Source: Lagopus muta
Lineage: Eukaryota; Chordata; Aves; Galliformes; Phasianidae
Direction: 5' to 3'
DNA length: 64,000 nucleotides
Assembly: GCF_023343835.1 (NCBI RefSeq)
Contig: NC_064447.1
Coordinates: forward strand, 13,083,501-13,147,500
Shown: positions 24,701 to 37,500 of the stretch, piece after piece
How the letters are laid out: each line of letters starts with the position of its first letter
Numbering within the stretch: the stretch's first letter is position 1
Notes under the pieces: generated by a model
Told to the model about the DNA's origin: nothing
Database searches by the model: none
Seen by the model: only the letters and a program-made list of their open reading frames with translations
Position numbers and translations under genes: made by a program

Positions 24701-27700
24701 CTAGAACCAAGTACATGACAGTCAAACTTAGCTTACCAGTCCCATATGCTCATTAAAAACTTCTTATCTGCTCTCTCACCGTGCTGGAAGGGCTGGTTGC
24801 AGTAACCAGAACTGCTGGCATAAACCTTACCTAGTAATCCTCCATAGGACGATGTCTGCTTGGGCGGAACACCAAAGAAAAGCTGTCCTATTCTATCTAG
24901 GTACTGGAATGACACAAGATGGAGAACAACATCAGCTGCTTCGTTTACAGGTGGAAGTACCACAAGTGAGATCACTGACTCCTGTCCACAAGCTGTATTG
25001 AACCACCCTACTTCTCAGCATGCCATTGAGAACAACTGAAATGCCATGCCTGATAGCTTTATCAGCTTCCACTCCCACCAATGAAACACACTCCTCCCAA
25101 CAAAAGCCACCTGCTGTCCACAGCATCTATCGGCACCTCACCTGGAGAAACACAAAGCCAGCACCCAGCGGCTGCTTCCGCCACATTACATGCAGTGTGA
25201 CCCACGTGCTTTGCACTCAGTGATCAGCCATCATTTAACTAGCTCTGTGGGTTACATCCTGCTGCAGTTCCCAGTAACTCACCTCATTATACATGGGATC
25301 TCTTTTCAGGGACGGCTGGTACTGTTCACACAATACTGTAAATACTGTTAGTTTTCCCCTAGAAAGGAAACAACCAAAAATGTCATCTCAAAAGCAAATG
25401 AAAAGGAAACTAAGAGCAGAGTGAGAAAAATCACACCGTACCCATCAACAGCCAATAACAGAAACCAGATGAAGTTCAGCAGTGGCTGCACAAAGGGTGG
25501 ACCCTTTTCTATTGAAGGATGTTTCTGTGTATACGTTGTAAAAACAACTGAGGCGCTGGTCTTATTTTTTAAGCAGAGAAATCTGCAAAAGGAAACAGAA
25601 CAGGGGAAGGTAAAAAACAGAGAAGAGTATGAACTGCTAGGTAAGAGAATCTGGCGTGGCATCTGAGATAAATTCTGAGGCCATTAAAGGACATAAGAAG
25701 TGCCCCTGTCTAAATGCTGAGACAAAGAATCCCTTATTTGTAATCGATACTCATATACAACAAATACTCACAGCACTGTTTAAGAGTCCTACCTACAGCA
25801 GACCTAGAGAAGGGATTTTCTACCACTAACCACCACTACAATCTCTAGCAACCAGCTAAAGAAAGCAGGACACATCCGACACGACAGCTGGAGGCTGCCA
25901 AGAGACAGCCTCACTCTCACCCACTCCCTCTCACAGCACCTCCTGTCCGTGCTGCAGTCCTGGCTGCACCTCCTGCTCAGCCTCCCCCAGAGCTGCTTTC
26001 CCTGCCTGCAGGAAGCCACCTGCTGATTAAACTCAGGAAAATTGGCTTTGTCAGCCTCAATTGTACGTGAGCCTTGCAAAGGCACACACAGCCTTGCACT
26101 CCCACGTCCTTCCAAATAAATGCTTACAGAAAACGAGAGCCACCAGCCGTTCTGAGAAACCACTGGTCTGTGCTGCTCAGACACCGGGTGACCCAACGTT
26201 AATAATCTCTTAGGACAATGAGACCGAGAGCAAGTCTTGTGCCCATGTAGTCCCAGGCCTGGTGAGCACATCCAGTTAATTCCTAACCAACCAGGCACAA
26301 AGTAGGGTTAAGGAAAAGGAAGAGTTGTGCTCTGAGGGTCAAACAGGTTACGTTAACTCTTCAAGCAATTAACACAACATTAGGTTTTGACCTTAACACA
26401 TTTTTTCCCCACTCCACATGAGCTTTGAGACAGGTTTCTATTGCTACCACACACAGTGAGCTTTGGAACCTCTGGTCACTTTCACAGCTTCTCTGACAGG
26501 ACATTCAGTTAACCCACGGTTATCTCCATCAAATTAGACTGGCCTCACACACACAAGAGTTCAAAAACAACACAACACCTACTGTAGGACTGCCTGTGCT
26601 ACAAACATGTCCACCTCACTGCGATAGCCTCTGGATGAGGAGTATTCCACGAGCATGTTTGCACAGCCTTCACCATCTGTGGAGTGCAAGAAGTGATACC
26701 GAGATTCACTATAGTTTTGCTCTATAAAAGGAAAAAGAAAATGGCATTTAAGAAATCAGTTCATCATAGCTGAGCACAAAAACACATTTGCTAGGCTGGT
26801 GCTCTACAGGCAGGAGGAGCTGCACACAGTAATGACAGGACAAGTAGCAAAAAGGAGGGGTGCTTTTTCCCCCTGTAAATTATAGGCAATTGATGAAGCC
26901 CATCAGTACCCTCAGCATCCTTCCTTCTACGTGCACAGAAAGAAGGCATTCCCTATTTTTAGCATAGCCTGCTCCTGCTATCAAAATTACAACTGCCTTC
27001 GTGTTCTGAACATAACAGCAATTATGCAGGAGAAAAAGGTGCAAGAAATGAAAGTGTTTTGTTAGAACCTGAAGCCAAGTATCATGCAAAAGCATGGTAG
27101 TGACAAATACAACTGGAAACCTGCTCTTTTTTGGAATTTAAAAGCTTTGTTAGAAAAATCACAGCCATTTCTGATGACTCCCAACAGCTACTAAGAAAAC
27201 ACATCCTGATCTGTGAGAGAAGGACGAGCAGAAGGTCACAGGATGGGGATTCTGACTGTCAGAATGTAATGCTTTCTACACTAATCACACCACAGCTTCT
27301 CACTTTAACACTGAGGAAAATCTTCCCTTGGAGGTGGCAGCAGCCATCTAAAAACCACCACCAACCCCTGAGAACAGCCCTGGTCTGAGTGTGGCACAAC
27401 AGCCATGAGCACCAATCCCAGCTCCTGAAAGACGTTAAGCAGATGAGCAATCACCTTGCACAGCTTTTAATGGGTGAGAAACCAGAGGAGAGCATTAATT
27501 ATTTGGTTGTTCTCATCCACCTCTTTGTTTTGAGGAAAAGACTTTAAAAACTGAGTATGAAACACAATTATTTTGAGCATTTTGGTCTATTTGAAATCCC
27601 ACTATGCAGGGGAAGTGCCTGAAATAAGCCTCTTCAACATCCCACGGGTACCCAGAGGTCGGATGCTGTGATGGGTATCAATCTTTCTTAGGTTTAACCA

Positions 27701-30700
27701 GGATGTGATGACAAGCCAACAGAACAGCCCTGCTGCCCAACAAGCTTCCTCCTAACGACTGTTAGCCAAACTACCTCAGTGCCTAAAGGATCAGCCCTCC
27801 TTTTACCAAAGAGCTTTACAGCAGCTGTGTTTTGGGGTTTGCACAAACACATTTATGAGCCTATTTTGTTTTTTTTTTGTTAGTGGCAAAACCCTGAAAT
27901 GCTGACAAACAGCAGGGAACACCAGCAATCATTTCCATCTCAGCTTCCCTAGGTTATTTCCAAAATACATCTCCTACATCTTTCAACATTTTCAAAACCA
28001 AACACAGGAGAGCCAGTTGATTTTTCTTACCTTTCCACAGGGTAATGGCTAGTAACTGATGTAATTTTGGATGGCCAAGTTTTCCTGATCCCCCGCTGGA
28101 CCACTTCAGTGCTCTGGATACAAAAGCCACTCTTTCAGGAGAATTTGGATCCATTAAACTAAACAATTTTGCCAAGTTTTCTACAAGAATAACATTCACA
28201 AATGCATAATGTTAACAGAAATAGGGAGACTTGCTGCTTCTCAAGATACAACTTCTAATAAAACAAGCTCTGTTCTCAGTCTTTATAAGAGATCTTAAAA
28301 ATCTTAAATACAATGATTTGAATTGCAGAAATACACCACAAACATCACATCAATCCTGTCATGGTTTGGGACACGGAATCCCAGAGCTTCAAACAGCCCC
28401 ACAGAGTTGGGAAGGCTTTTGGCCTCAGGAGTGCTTGCCATCAACAGGGCAGCAGACAGAAGCCTGCAGTTCCGAAAAGGACCACCAGAAGTCATTGGTG
28501 GGATACAGAAAGGCAGAGCTGACCGAAGGCAATAAGGAAGGGTCCATCCCAGCTCTCTGCACCTTCTGCCCCCACCCACACTGCAGCCTGCCGAGGCAAT
28601 GGCTGACCCCCTGAACCGGGCACAAGGCAGACTCTTATGGTCTTCCCGAATTGTCTGCTCACTAAATCTCAACTGGAGAAGAAAGTGAGAGGCTGACTGA
28701 CAAGTACTGCGTGCACCACCACACTGCTATGGCAGGCACGGCTATCCAGCAAAGCCTTGGAGCTGCAAGTCACTGTGCAGACAACAGGCAGTGAGGAAAG
28801 GAGGATGCCACGTTAATTCAAAGTTGTCCCTTTGCTCACAGCACTGTCAGTTATCAGCAACCCATTCTTCTCTGTAACAAAGTTTTCCTCCCATCCTTTT
28901 CCACTTCCCAGCCCCATGGGATGACAGTGATTTCAGGTTCCAGGACTCAATGCTCACCGAGAAGTGAGAACACCTAAACAAACTGAGTGCAAAGGTCACC
29001 GTACCTAAGAGGTCATCTGATACTTTTGCATCTGACTTCTCCAAAGACTCCAAAACCAACATGGACAGATCAGCAGCACTGTTTTGCTAAAAGACAAACA
29101 CATGCTGGTAGTGATGAACGTAACAGTGAATCAAAGGAAACATCATGAAAGAGTTCATTTCTCATGCAGAATTTTGTCAGAAGCACAATAATACTTTTAT
29201 CAGCAGTTACAGGTAAAGAACAACAGGAAATTTCAATTCCCTCTTACAAAAATTTACATTAATTTGATGGAAACAGCAAGAAGTTCCCAGGAAAGCAAAA
29301 CAAATGCAGTTCACAGTTCCAGTTTGGAATCACCTTTCCTTGTGGAGAGAAACTCAACAAAGAGATAAAGCTAAAGATTATGAAGCAACCACCCCAACGT
29401 TTGCCATTGGGAATTCACTACTCACCCCACAACAACCCCCCAGCACCACACAAAAACACCAGCATACCTGGTTGTGACTGAAGAACAGCAGAGCCCCTGA
29501 GTACATTAACTCTCTCGCTTCCGCATATTTTCCTTGTGACATATACCTGGGAACAACAGCAAAGCCTTGATAAAAGTTACTAGAAAGCAAGTTGCATGTG
29601 CATCAATTAATGGAAAGGATTAAATTGCTTGATTCTGCACCAGTGAGGGCCACCAGCCACCCGCACTGAAGCCAAGCAGCCTGTCTCTGTGCTGGCAGGC
29701 AGCCCGCAGGCTGTGCCGTCACAGCGTTCTCTCACACACCTGCTGCAGCTCCTCCCTTCCTCACTTAGGAGTAAACCAAAAAACGAAGGACACAACCGGT
29801 TCCAACAGTGACCCCAAGATCTCCTACCACAGCACGGTGATCACGGCCTCCTGCAACGGGCAACTGCAGCTCTTGGACCATCACATCTCCAGGTTAGAAA
29901 GGCAGCACTTCCACTGAGAGCAGCTAAGGATAGCAGGACTTTCTCTGACTAAGTGCCCTCAGCAGCTCACAGCCACAGTAATGCCTCACGCATCAGCTGA
30001 GCAGCTCGGCACCTGCAGCGTTTTGCAGCTGGCCTCACAGCCAGGTGTGCCTCAAGGCTTCTGGCTCCAAAGCTCCTCGTGGATCCCCCTCCCACTGAGC
30101 TGTTTCCAAGAGCCTCCTACTCTGGAGTGGCTGCAGGTGATACTAATGAAAACTGCTCTACAACATAAAATACATCTTAAGAACCGTTTTTGGAAAGATA
30201 TGAACAAAAATGATTAGAAATATTCACCCTGTGAATCTAAATGGCACTTAGAACCAAAGAGTAACAGAACTGAAATCCTGTGACATATGATCCATACCAT
30301 ACAGACCTACAAGCACAAGGATAACAGAAGTCAGTGCCACTACAGAGGCAGTCATGTTGAACCTTTGATTCAAGTGCCAGAGCACAAAGTGATGGCTCCA
30401 CCCAGCCTGCACTGCCCACATAATGCTGCTTGGACAGCAGCAGCACATTCCTCCTGCCACATGGAGCACAGCGAGGGACAAGCACTGCAGGATGCAGGTT
30501 TGTGATAATCCTTCCTCCCCACCCTCCTCCAACCTCAAGCACCCCTTGGCTTCTGACTTCTGAAGCTCTGAGTCAGGATTGCAGGTTTGACTCGCACTGC
30601 ATGACGGAATGGACTAGCATTTACAGGCTGGCTTTGATCAAAGTGAATCAACACTGTGTCCCAATTACATTCCGCAGCTGAGATCACCTCACTCTGTGCT

Positions 30701-32580
30701 GATGTCTCTCTGGAAGACTGTTTACATTCAACACACATTTAGCAGAGGACAGACAAGACTGTCTGGGACTCCTTCCCACTCTCAGTGACTTTCCAAACAA
30801 ATCTTCTCTGCCTCATTCTATCTTTCTGCCTGGAAGGAAATCCCCTCCGTAGCTACGCAAATATCACCTTTCCCTTTAATTAAGCACCTTCCTTCTGCAT
30901 TTGAAAGGGAAAAGGCAGGAACTCTCACTCCCAATTAATACAGTGAGGCTTAAGCAAAGCATGTGAGCTAAGGCATATAAAACACGAGATGAGAAACAAC
31001 TGCTGAACAAAGTCATTTTCCACCATTGCAGCCACCACCTCACGTAATCCTTCCTATAAAATAGGCTGCGCTATGACTTAGATTTACTTTTATCCTCAGA
31101 TAATAATAATTTAAGTCTGAAACCTTTGATGTTGCCCTCGCTGATCCCAGCAGATCTGCTGTGTGATGGTGCTCAGTATATAGCAGGGAGGGCAGCAATG
31201 GGAAGAGTGCACTAAGGACATTATGGCCTGCAGTGCTGAGGGTGCAGCACCCCACACTCCGGCTGCTGTGTGCTGAGGGTACCCATGTGCTGATCCCATT
31301 CAGCTCTGGGGACATATGGCACAAGGGAGCCACGAGGCTGAGGGCAACATCCCAATTCTGGCACTACCACGAGTGAACAAAGCCAACCAGTGAAGCCCCT
31401 ACAAGGGGTACCTGATTCAGCGCTCCCAAAGGTCTATCTTTTAAACTGAACGTGGAAAGAGGTGACAACAGCAAGTCGCCATGGATGTGAGCAATGAAAA
31501 GAAATACTGCAAGAGGCCACAGTAATAACTGAAATGTCTGACTGAGCATCCAGGTCTCCTCTACTTAATTTCTGCCACATACACAAGGAAGAACATTTTT
31601 GCCCATAAGCTTGGTCAGCCTAAAGCTGCCAGGGAAGGGGAATGGCGAAGGCAGAGCCAGCAGAGGCTGCCCAGAGACAGCAACAGGCACAGGGATCAGC
31701 AGGACGGCACCTGAGGAGCACAGCAAAGGGGTGCAGGCAGCGAGCCAGCTTCCACAGGGGCACAGCCTCAGCGCCTCTACAGTAACGCAGGGGCATGGGA
31801 AACAGGCACAGGGAAGCACAACTTGTAGCCCAATCTCGGGGCCGGAATATCCCGGACTGCAGCGAGACGCGTGGCGACGTCTCGGGAGTCCTGCAGGCTC
31901 TGGAGGAGGGAGGAAGGAGGGCCCCTGTGTTAGGGAAGGCCTGGCCCACATGGAGCCGGGCAACGGCGACGGAAGGGTCGGGAACCTCCAAGCGAGAGCC
32001 GGGAGAGGCCGGCACGGGAGACGCGTCAGCAGCGCCGCGTCCCGCGGCCCTCACGGCGCCAACGGGGGTCCCGCCGCCGGACCAGCGACACGGGCACAGC
32101 CCGCCACCTCAGCCCCGCGAGCGGCGGGACGCCGGAACACCGCGGAGTCACCACGGGCGGCGGCGGGGCTCGGAGGAATCGCGGCGGAACCCCGCGGCGC
32201 GCAGGCCGGGCCCAGGAGCCGTGCCGCCCGCAGCCTGCCATGCGCACGCCCGCCCCGCCCCGCCCCCGCGCGGCCCAATGAGAGAGCGAGAGGCGGAGAC
32301 GGACGGGAGCGGCGGCCAATAGGAACGGGACGTGGGCGCGGCGGGCGGCAGCGGGGAGCGATGCGTGGGAAGGCTCTGGAAGGCCGCGCGGGGGAGGGGC
32401 GGGCGGGCGGCGGGCCGAGCCGTACCTGAAGAAGAGCGTCCGGTACATCTGGTGCGCCTCGTAGTAGTCGCCCTTCTCGACGCTGGCGCGCAGCTTGCCC
32501 TCCACGCGCTGCACGCCGCCGCGGTTCCTGCCGCCGCCCTTGGCCGCTTCCTGCTCCGCCGCCATAATCGCCGCCGCCAT
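24612..32580 (-). CDS. GET4: GET4 (TRC35), complete coding region, 9 exons
   Basis: GET4 is the cytosolic alpha-solenoid subunit of the BAG6-UBL4A-GET4 complex. It bridges the tail-anchored-protein chaperone SGTA to the GET3 ATPase and supports quality control of mislocalised proteins. Nine - strand exons (32426-32580, 29468-29546, 29005-29086, 28031-28180, 26583-26721, 25442-25582, 25283-25358, 24831-24903, 24612-24700) join in frame to 327 residues, the same length as human GET4. The protein starts [19 protein letters not shown]; a second Met at codon 6 is a possible alternative start. Exon 1 holds the conserved [20 protein letters not shown] repeat helix. Central repeats include [19 protein letters not shown] and [19 protein letters not shown]. 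The C-terminus is an acidic, disordered tail ending SSPIELD, with more Asp than mammalian versions. All introns are GT-AG. Confidence 0.98.
24831..24903 (-). CDS. GET4: GET4 exon 8
   Basis: Residues 275-298, [20 protein letters not shown] then GGLL. This is the most conserved C-terminal repeat segment. The acceptor is CATTCCAG and the donor GTAAGG. Confidence 0.97.
25283..25358 (-). CDS. GET4: GET4 exon 7
   Basis: Residues 250-274, [20 protein letters not shown] then PMYNE. The acceptor is TTTCTAG and the donor GTGAGT. Confidence 0.97.
25442..25582 (-). CDS. GET4: GET4 exon 6
   Basis: Residues 203-248, including [38 protein letters not shown] and FLLLAVD. The acceptor is TTTTGCAG and the donor GTACGG. 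Confidence 0.97.
26583..26721 (-). CDS. GET4: GET4 exon 5
   Basis: Residues 157-201, [18 protein letters not shown] through [12 protein letters not shown]. The acceptor is CTTTTATAG and the donor GTAGGT. It ends in phase 2 (CA|A, Gln). Confidence 0.97.
28031..28180 (-). CDS. GET4: GET4 exon 4
   Basis: Residues 107-155, [19 protein letters not shown] through [12 protein letters not shown]. The acceptor is TTCTTGTAG and the donor GTAAGA. Confidence 0.97.
29005..29086 (-). CDS. GET4: GET4 exon 3
   Basis: Residues 79-105, [17 protein letters not shown] through DDLL. The acceptor is TCTTTTAG and the donor GTACGG. Confidence 0.97.
29468..29546 (-). CDS. GET4: GET4 exon 2
   Basis: Residues 53-78, [19 protein letters not shown] through FFSHNQ. 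The acceptor is TTCCCAG and the donor GTATGC. Confidence 0.97.
29547..32425 (-). other. GET4: GET4 intron 1
   Basis: No exon or recognisable repeat was seen between the GTACGG donor of exon 1 and the exon 2 acceptor. The exon 1-proximal part (about 31840-32425) is the GC-rich shoulder of the promoter CpG island. Long open frames there reflect composition. Confidence 0.8.
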
Positions 32581-32880
32581 CGACGCGGAGGAGCGCGGAG
32601 GGGGGGAGGGAAGGAAGGAGGACGGGCGGGAGGCGGGCGCAGACGCGCGCAGCCCCGGAGCGACGTCGCGCCTCACCGCCCGGCTTCCGCCCGGCGCGAC
32701 GGCGGCCCGCGAGGCTCAGGAGAGCGGCTGCGTGGAGTCACGTGGGGCGCGGAGTCACGTGGGGGCGGGGCCCGGGGCGGAGCAATGGCAGCGGGCGGCG
32801 CTCCGCCCACAGCCCGCAGAGCTGCGGCCGGAGCCTTGGAGCCTCAGTGCTGCAGCACGGCTGCTTCAAGCCGGGCTTTG
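31840..32880 (-). promoter_or_regulatory. GET4: GET4 CpG-island promoter with two tandem CACGTG boxes
   Basis: A CpG-dense block spans GET4 exon 1. Upstream of the start codon it contains two palindromic E-boxes, each within AGTCACGTGGGG, at 32739-32744 and 32756-32761, followed by a GGGGGCGGGG Sp1-type box. No TATA box is evident. E-boxes of this form are bound by USF, MYC/MAX or TFEB/TFE3 factors. Which factor binds here is not shown by the sequence. Confidence 0.75.
32426..32580 (-). CDS. GET4: GET4 exon 1 with start codon
   Basis: The ATG at 32580 opens [20 protein letters not shown]. The exon ends TTCTTCAG|GTACGG in phase 2 (AG|G, Arg 52). Its N-terminal length equals the family's, which supports the first ATG. 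Confidence 0.97.
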
Positions 32881-32949
32881 ACGTGGAGAGTGGGGCGTTA
32901 ATTATTCAAAGAGATCATCGAAGATACGGAAAAAAAACCCAAACCAAAG

Positions 32950-33003
32950 CTTTATTTTGTTTCAAATATTACATGCACTTTGAAAAAATTAAAACTCTTT
33001 ATT
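32950..33003 (-). terminator. SUN1: SUN1 poly(A) signals (two AATAAA)
   Basis: Two - strand AATAAA hexamers lie at 32998-33003 and 32950-32955. The second is followed by a TTTGGTTTGGGTTTTTTTCC-type GU/U-rich element, predicting cleavage near 32930. Confidence 0.75.
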
Positions 33004-34103
33004 TAAACATTTCCATAGCATCTCGTCAGTTTGGAGGCAGCGAAGAACAGACGATTTGAAAAGCATTTACAAAAATACATTGCACAAAGTCCTATCTCGC
33101 TTCTTTAAAAAATAAGTTAGTGTTATTCAAAATACTCCCACTACCCAATTCCAATTTATACAGGATAATTCTAATTTAAATATGTAACATATTAAAACAC
33201 CTGTACATACAATGCAGCTCCTCTGCATGGGCCGCAGGCTGCAGCTCAAGGGAAGAGTTCTCCCTGCAGAGACTGTGTTGAAACATTGGAGGACTGTTGT
33301 GCAACATACAGAACTCTATTCAGAAAACCAGTCAGCAGCTCCCTGTGTTAACTGTTCACAGGTCATAAAATGCACGGGAACAACCAGATAAAAGTTCTGC
33401 ACACCAAGTGCATGTAGGAGTCTTTTCTGAAAAGGATCTGTAAAAGTAGTGATGCTAAAGGGGGGCCCTAGAGCAGCCTCAGCTCGCGCTGTGTACAAAG
33501 CTTTGCATGCCCACCTACTGGACACCATTACTTTGTACTGATGAGACTTCACGGCCCCATTTTCCCTGTGCTGCATTATTGCAGTACAACATTTACCAAC
33601 CATAAGATGTAAGGAGAGAATTTCTGAGGAATTAAGATAGTTCTTCTCTAGGGTTAAGTTCCAAATCAGCCTTGGTGTACTAAGTGAGAAGAGCTGATAA
33701 AACTGTTAAACTGCTTGGTAAACATTCACATACAGCAATTAAACAAGCTCATCAAGTTGCCATGGTAAAAACCCTTAAAATAACTTGAAGTTATCCCTGA
33801 ATTTTAAAGCAACCCATGGCCACAAGTTACAGTAAAGCATTCTCAGGCGCTGGTGTTTAAATTAATTTTGGTTGTGTTAACTTTCCCTGACAGCAATATT
33901 TATTATAGTCAACATTTATTGAAGAAGCCCTTTAGGATCCCCCAGCAGGTCAAAACAAAGTCAACTGAAGGACACCTGCAGCCACAGGCTGTTTAAACTC
34001 CATGACATTATTTGGCTTGCAGTGCTAAGCTAACAAATATGCTGTTGAGCCCTGAATTAAAAGAAAAAAAAATCCTAGTTGCAGAAAGTGTGGTTTATTC
34101 TTT

Positions 34104-34125
34104 AAAAAAAAAAAAAAAAAAAAAA
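34104..34125. repeat. Homopolymer A/T tract
   Basis: A run of 22 A on the + strand, followed by GC and a further eight A. It lies in the SUN1 3'UTR (as U in the mRNA). Confidence 0.95.
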
Positions 34126-34453
34126 GCAAAAAAAACACATACATTCATTTGTAATAAAATAGGTATCACCTGATTGCTAACTGGGCTTTATGAACCAGAG
34201 TCGTTTGCATGCATTACTTCTCTCAGCATGGACACAAAAATATAAAGCTAACTGGCAATTACAAGCTGAGCATTAGAGCAAGTGAGTTTTATTTTATACA
34301 GTTCTGCTGACAGTCTTTATCAGAGGACTGGTAGCTCTGCAGAATATATCTCGCATCCTCATCCTTCAAAGATTCCAGTGTTGTAGGCTGTCCGGTATAT
34401 ACAGATTGCAAACAAAATGTACAACAAAGCAACCCACGCTGTAGTGTAGGGGA

Positions 34454-34567
34454 TTATTCAGCAGGCTTCCCATGCACTCTGAACCGATAAAGGCAGGTAT
34501 ACTCTGCATGTCCCCAGTTAGACAGAATTCTCAGTTCCACTATCTGGAATACGTTTTCACTTTTCTC
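34454..34567 (-). CDS. SUN1: SUN1 exon 21, end of SUN domain
   Basis: Residues 801-837, EKSENVFQIVELRILSNWG through CLYRFRVHGKPAE and TAA. It carries the conserved Cys825. The acceptor is CTCCAG. Confidence 0.97.
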   Translation of the reverse strand, partial: EKSENVFQIVELRILSNWGHAEYTCLYRFRVHGKPAE

Positions 34568-37500
34568 CTGGAGAAAGAAAGAGCAAACACACACAAACTA
34601 GAGTTAGCTCTCTAGTATAAACTGCCACAACCAAAGTGGCATTCTCAACCAAACTTGCTTTCTGCAACTCACTCTTATTAGTAATTAAGTTATGGCTTGG
34701 GAACTTCTTACCACTTTGAACAGAGCTTTCCTACTTTGTCTGCTCCTTGCTTGTTAAGGGAGCAGAATAAGTGTGAAGCTGATTCTTCATAAGTTTGTTA
34801 CTTTCACACCAGTTGTGTCCAGATGGCAGAAACACTTCATCTTACCTATTTAGATGATGGGTTTTGATGCAAATACAGAAATACGTCCTACATCTGTTTT
34901 TACATTGCCCAACAGAGAATGCAGCCCTTCTATTCACAGGTCATTGAGTACTGCCATAAAAAAATGAGTCTCTCCTGACACTTTAAATCTCATCACCCAA
35001 ACTTACCACTGTAAACATCTGCAGCGGCTCCCCTTCTTGGTCATAGACATACTGTCCCAGAAACGTGCCCTCCTCTTGATATTCATCATCTAAGCCCTGT
35101 AACAACGAGATAAAGATTTGTTTCTCTCAAGTATTGAAACTGTAGAAGCATATTTATGTAACTGAGGATCAACAAGTAGCATCCAGAAATCTACCATGCA
35201 AGGATTAGAATGTTTCCCGTGCAACTCAGTGCTTGTTCAGACAAGCTGTACATTCAGTTCCTGCTATTGTTTGACTGTGAAAACATACAAACTCCTTAAC
35301 TTTTATAGCAGGAATTAAGGAGCTAATTTACTACCATCGCACTGCAAAATATGACCTGCTCATGACAAACAGAACTGCTACCTCCCTTCACAGAAGTTCA
35401 CGATTCTAACAAGCATGAGGAGAATAAATATCCCTCCAAACTACTTTTAGCACTTGTTTCTAGATCCCAAAGCTCATCAAGAATATGAACAATTCTAACA
35501 GCAAGAACTGAAACACCGCTTTCTCTTCTTAGCTGTTCTCCCTCATTATTTCCAGGATATACAACAAGTACTCTTTATCAACACCAACAGTTTAAAACTC
35601 AAGACTTACATATACTGAAAACTTCCTAGGAGCACTGGTGATATTTCCTGATGGCGAAAGTGTTTTTGGTATGTGTTCCAATGAGAAGGCAGTAGGATAG
35701 ATCTTCATGGAAAGTCTAACTACAAGATATCCCTCTGATCCCTTGAAAGCCCAGCAGTTTCCTGGATACACGTCCGGCTGAACAGATTTCAGGGCAAGTA
35801 GACAGAAAGGTGTGGAAAGAACAGGACAAGAAAGAACATAAACATTCGTTGCATTTTGTTTTTGCAATGAATTCTGAATTACTGGTCTTAAAACGATAAT
35901 AAGCGGCAGAACAAGTTATTGTGTGTTTTACTGGTTACTGAATAACTCCACTCCTAATCACAAGTCCAATCCTGCCTCCAAAGACCAAACATGAAATGAT
36001 ACTTTGTGTTAGAAGGACTATACAATAGAATGGAAGACAGGGGTTGCAGTTTTAATTGTGTTCATCACAAAGGCAGTGGATCCGCCTGAACTGCCAGCAC
36101 TCTCTTGAAGACTGCTTTCTAACAGGAGCCTCCCAGTGCCCACATTTTGCAGAAGTCCAGTGCAGCACCAAGGCTGCTATGAGAGCCTTAGTTTTGTTAA
36201 AGAAGGGCCTTCAGCAATGCCAAGGGCCTTCAAGAATAATCACACTCTCAGAACAAAGTTCAAAGTACCCCGACCTCGTCCTCCCCACCCAGAGGAGCCT
36301 ATCACAGAAAAACACTCAGCACCCAAAAACCACCCCAGGACACTCAACACAAAGTAACACTGCTGAACTTGTTTACTTTACTTTTAATTACCTGAATAAC
36401 AACTCTGGGAGACTGAGAGAAGTACCACAGAGGAATTCCAAAGAGGCTAATTAACGCTGTTTTTGTCTCATAGGTTTCAGAACAGCGAGTACTCAAAATG
36501 CTGCCGCCTTAAAAAAAGATCAAATCAGGTGAGCAGAAGTAATTTTTCATTCCTTCCTAAAGGCTTTTTATTTCCTCCCCTTAAAAAACAACAAGAACTC
36601 AACCAAATATGAAAGCTTTCATTAATCTCTAATAACTTTCCAATGCTCTGCTTCTGTCAAATACGTTATTTTAAGTAGTCATTATAGATTTTTCACTTCA
36701 GAAGACTGAAAGATTGTACACTTTCCATAATAAGTTCAGTGATGTTCAGTCCCTTCACACATACAGATTTGTGGTTCTCAATTATTTAGATGTTTTTATT
36801 GGAAGTACACCATTTTCCCTAATATTATAGTATTTCTTATGTTTACCTCCAGATTCTAAGGCAAAATCCACCATCCCAGTCTTGTCTTGGGAGTACAGCT
36901 TCAATGCATTGTTTACAATGATCTGTGCTTGCTACAGGTGGACACAGAAGAACAGAAAGGAAAGACAACATGAAGTGACAAGAGCTGATACATTCACATG
37001 ACAAGTGGCAAACCCCCTCTGAGATGCTGCACTCTACTGCAGATCTTTAATGCTTGATGCAAATGCTTGAGCAAATGGCTTAAAACAAATTCATACTACG
37101 TCTTGCCTGATGTTCTCTTCAGAACTGGGATTCTCTACCCTCCCCCCATCTGCCCACATCATTTGGGAATTCTTCTGTACTCAAGATAGCAGACTTTTCT
37201 GGGGAAAAAAAAGGCACATTCAGAGTAGCCAACAACTGCTGTAAGAGTGCACTCAATTTCCCATAGTTCTGCCCATCTCAATTAATCTTTCAGGCACCTC
37301 TTCAAATCATTAACATTGACAGCTGTGTTCCACTAAATGCATGTAAAGGACAATTTTATTGAACTCAGCACTTGAGCTGACTCACTGCTTCTGTGATTCC
37401 AGAAATCCCTGCGTTATTCACAGCATTTGTTACTACTTCAGATGTTATTCTTTGGTTTGTTACAGCCATCTGCAGAGTGATATTCTTGAGAATTTGCAAC

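Larger units (their letters stand above)
32930..34453 (-). other. SUN1: SUN1 3'UTR
   Basis: AT-rich sequence after the SUN1 stop codon with no coding potential. It contains a 22-base A run on the + strand (34104-34125; poly(U) in the transcript). More proximal AATAAA hexamers at 34288, 34093, 33915 and 33899 could give shorter 3'UTRs. Confidence 0.65.

Noticed and set aside
31599-32429. 276-codon + strand open frame antisense to GET4 exon 1
   Set aside because: It lies in a CpG island and is made of Arg/Gly/Pro/Ala-rich low-complexity sequence. The real gene is on the other strand and accounts for the constraint.
34104-34125. A-run considered as the tail of a processed retroposon
   Set aside because: No coding or SINE/LINE sequence precedes it on the + strand and no target-site duplication is evident; a simple homopolymer in a 3'UTR explains it.
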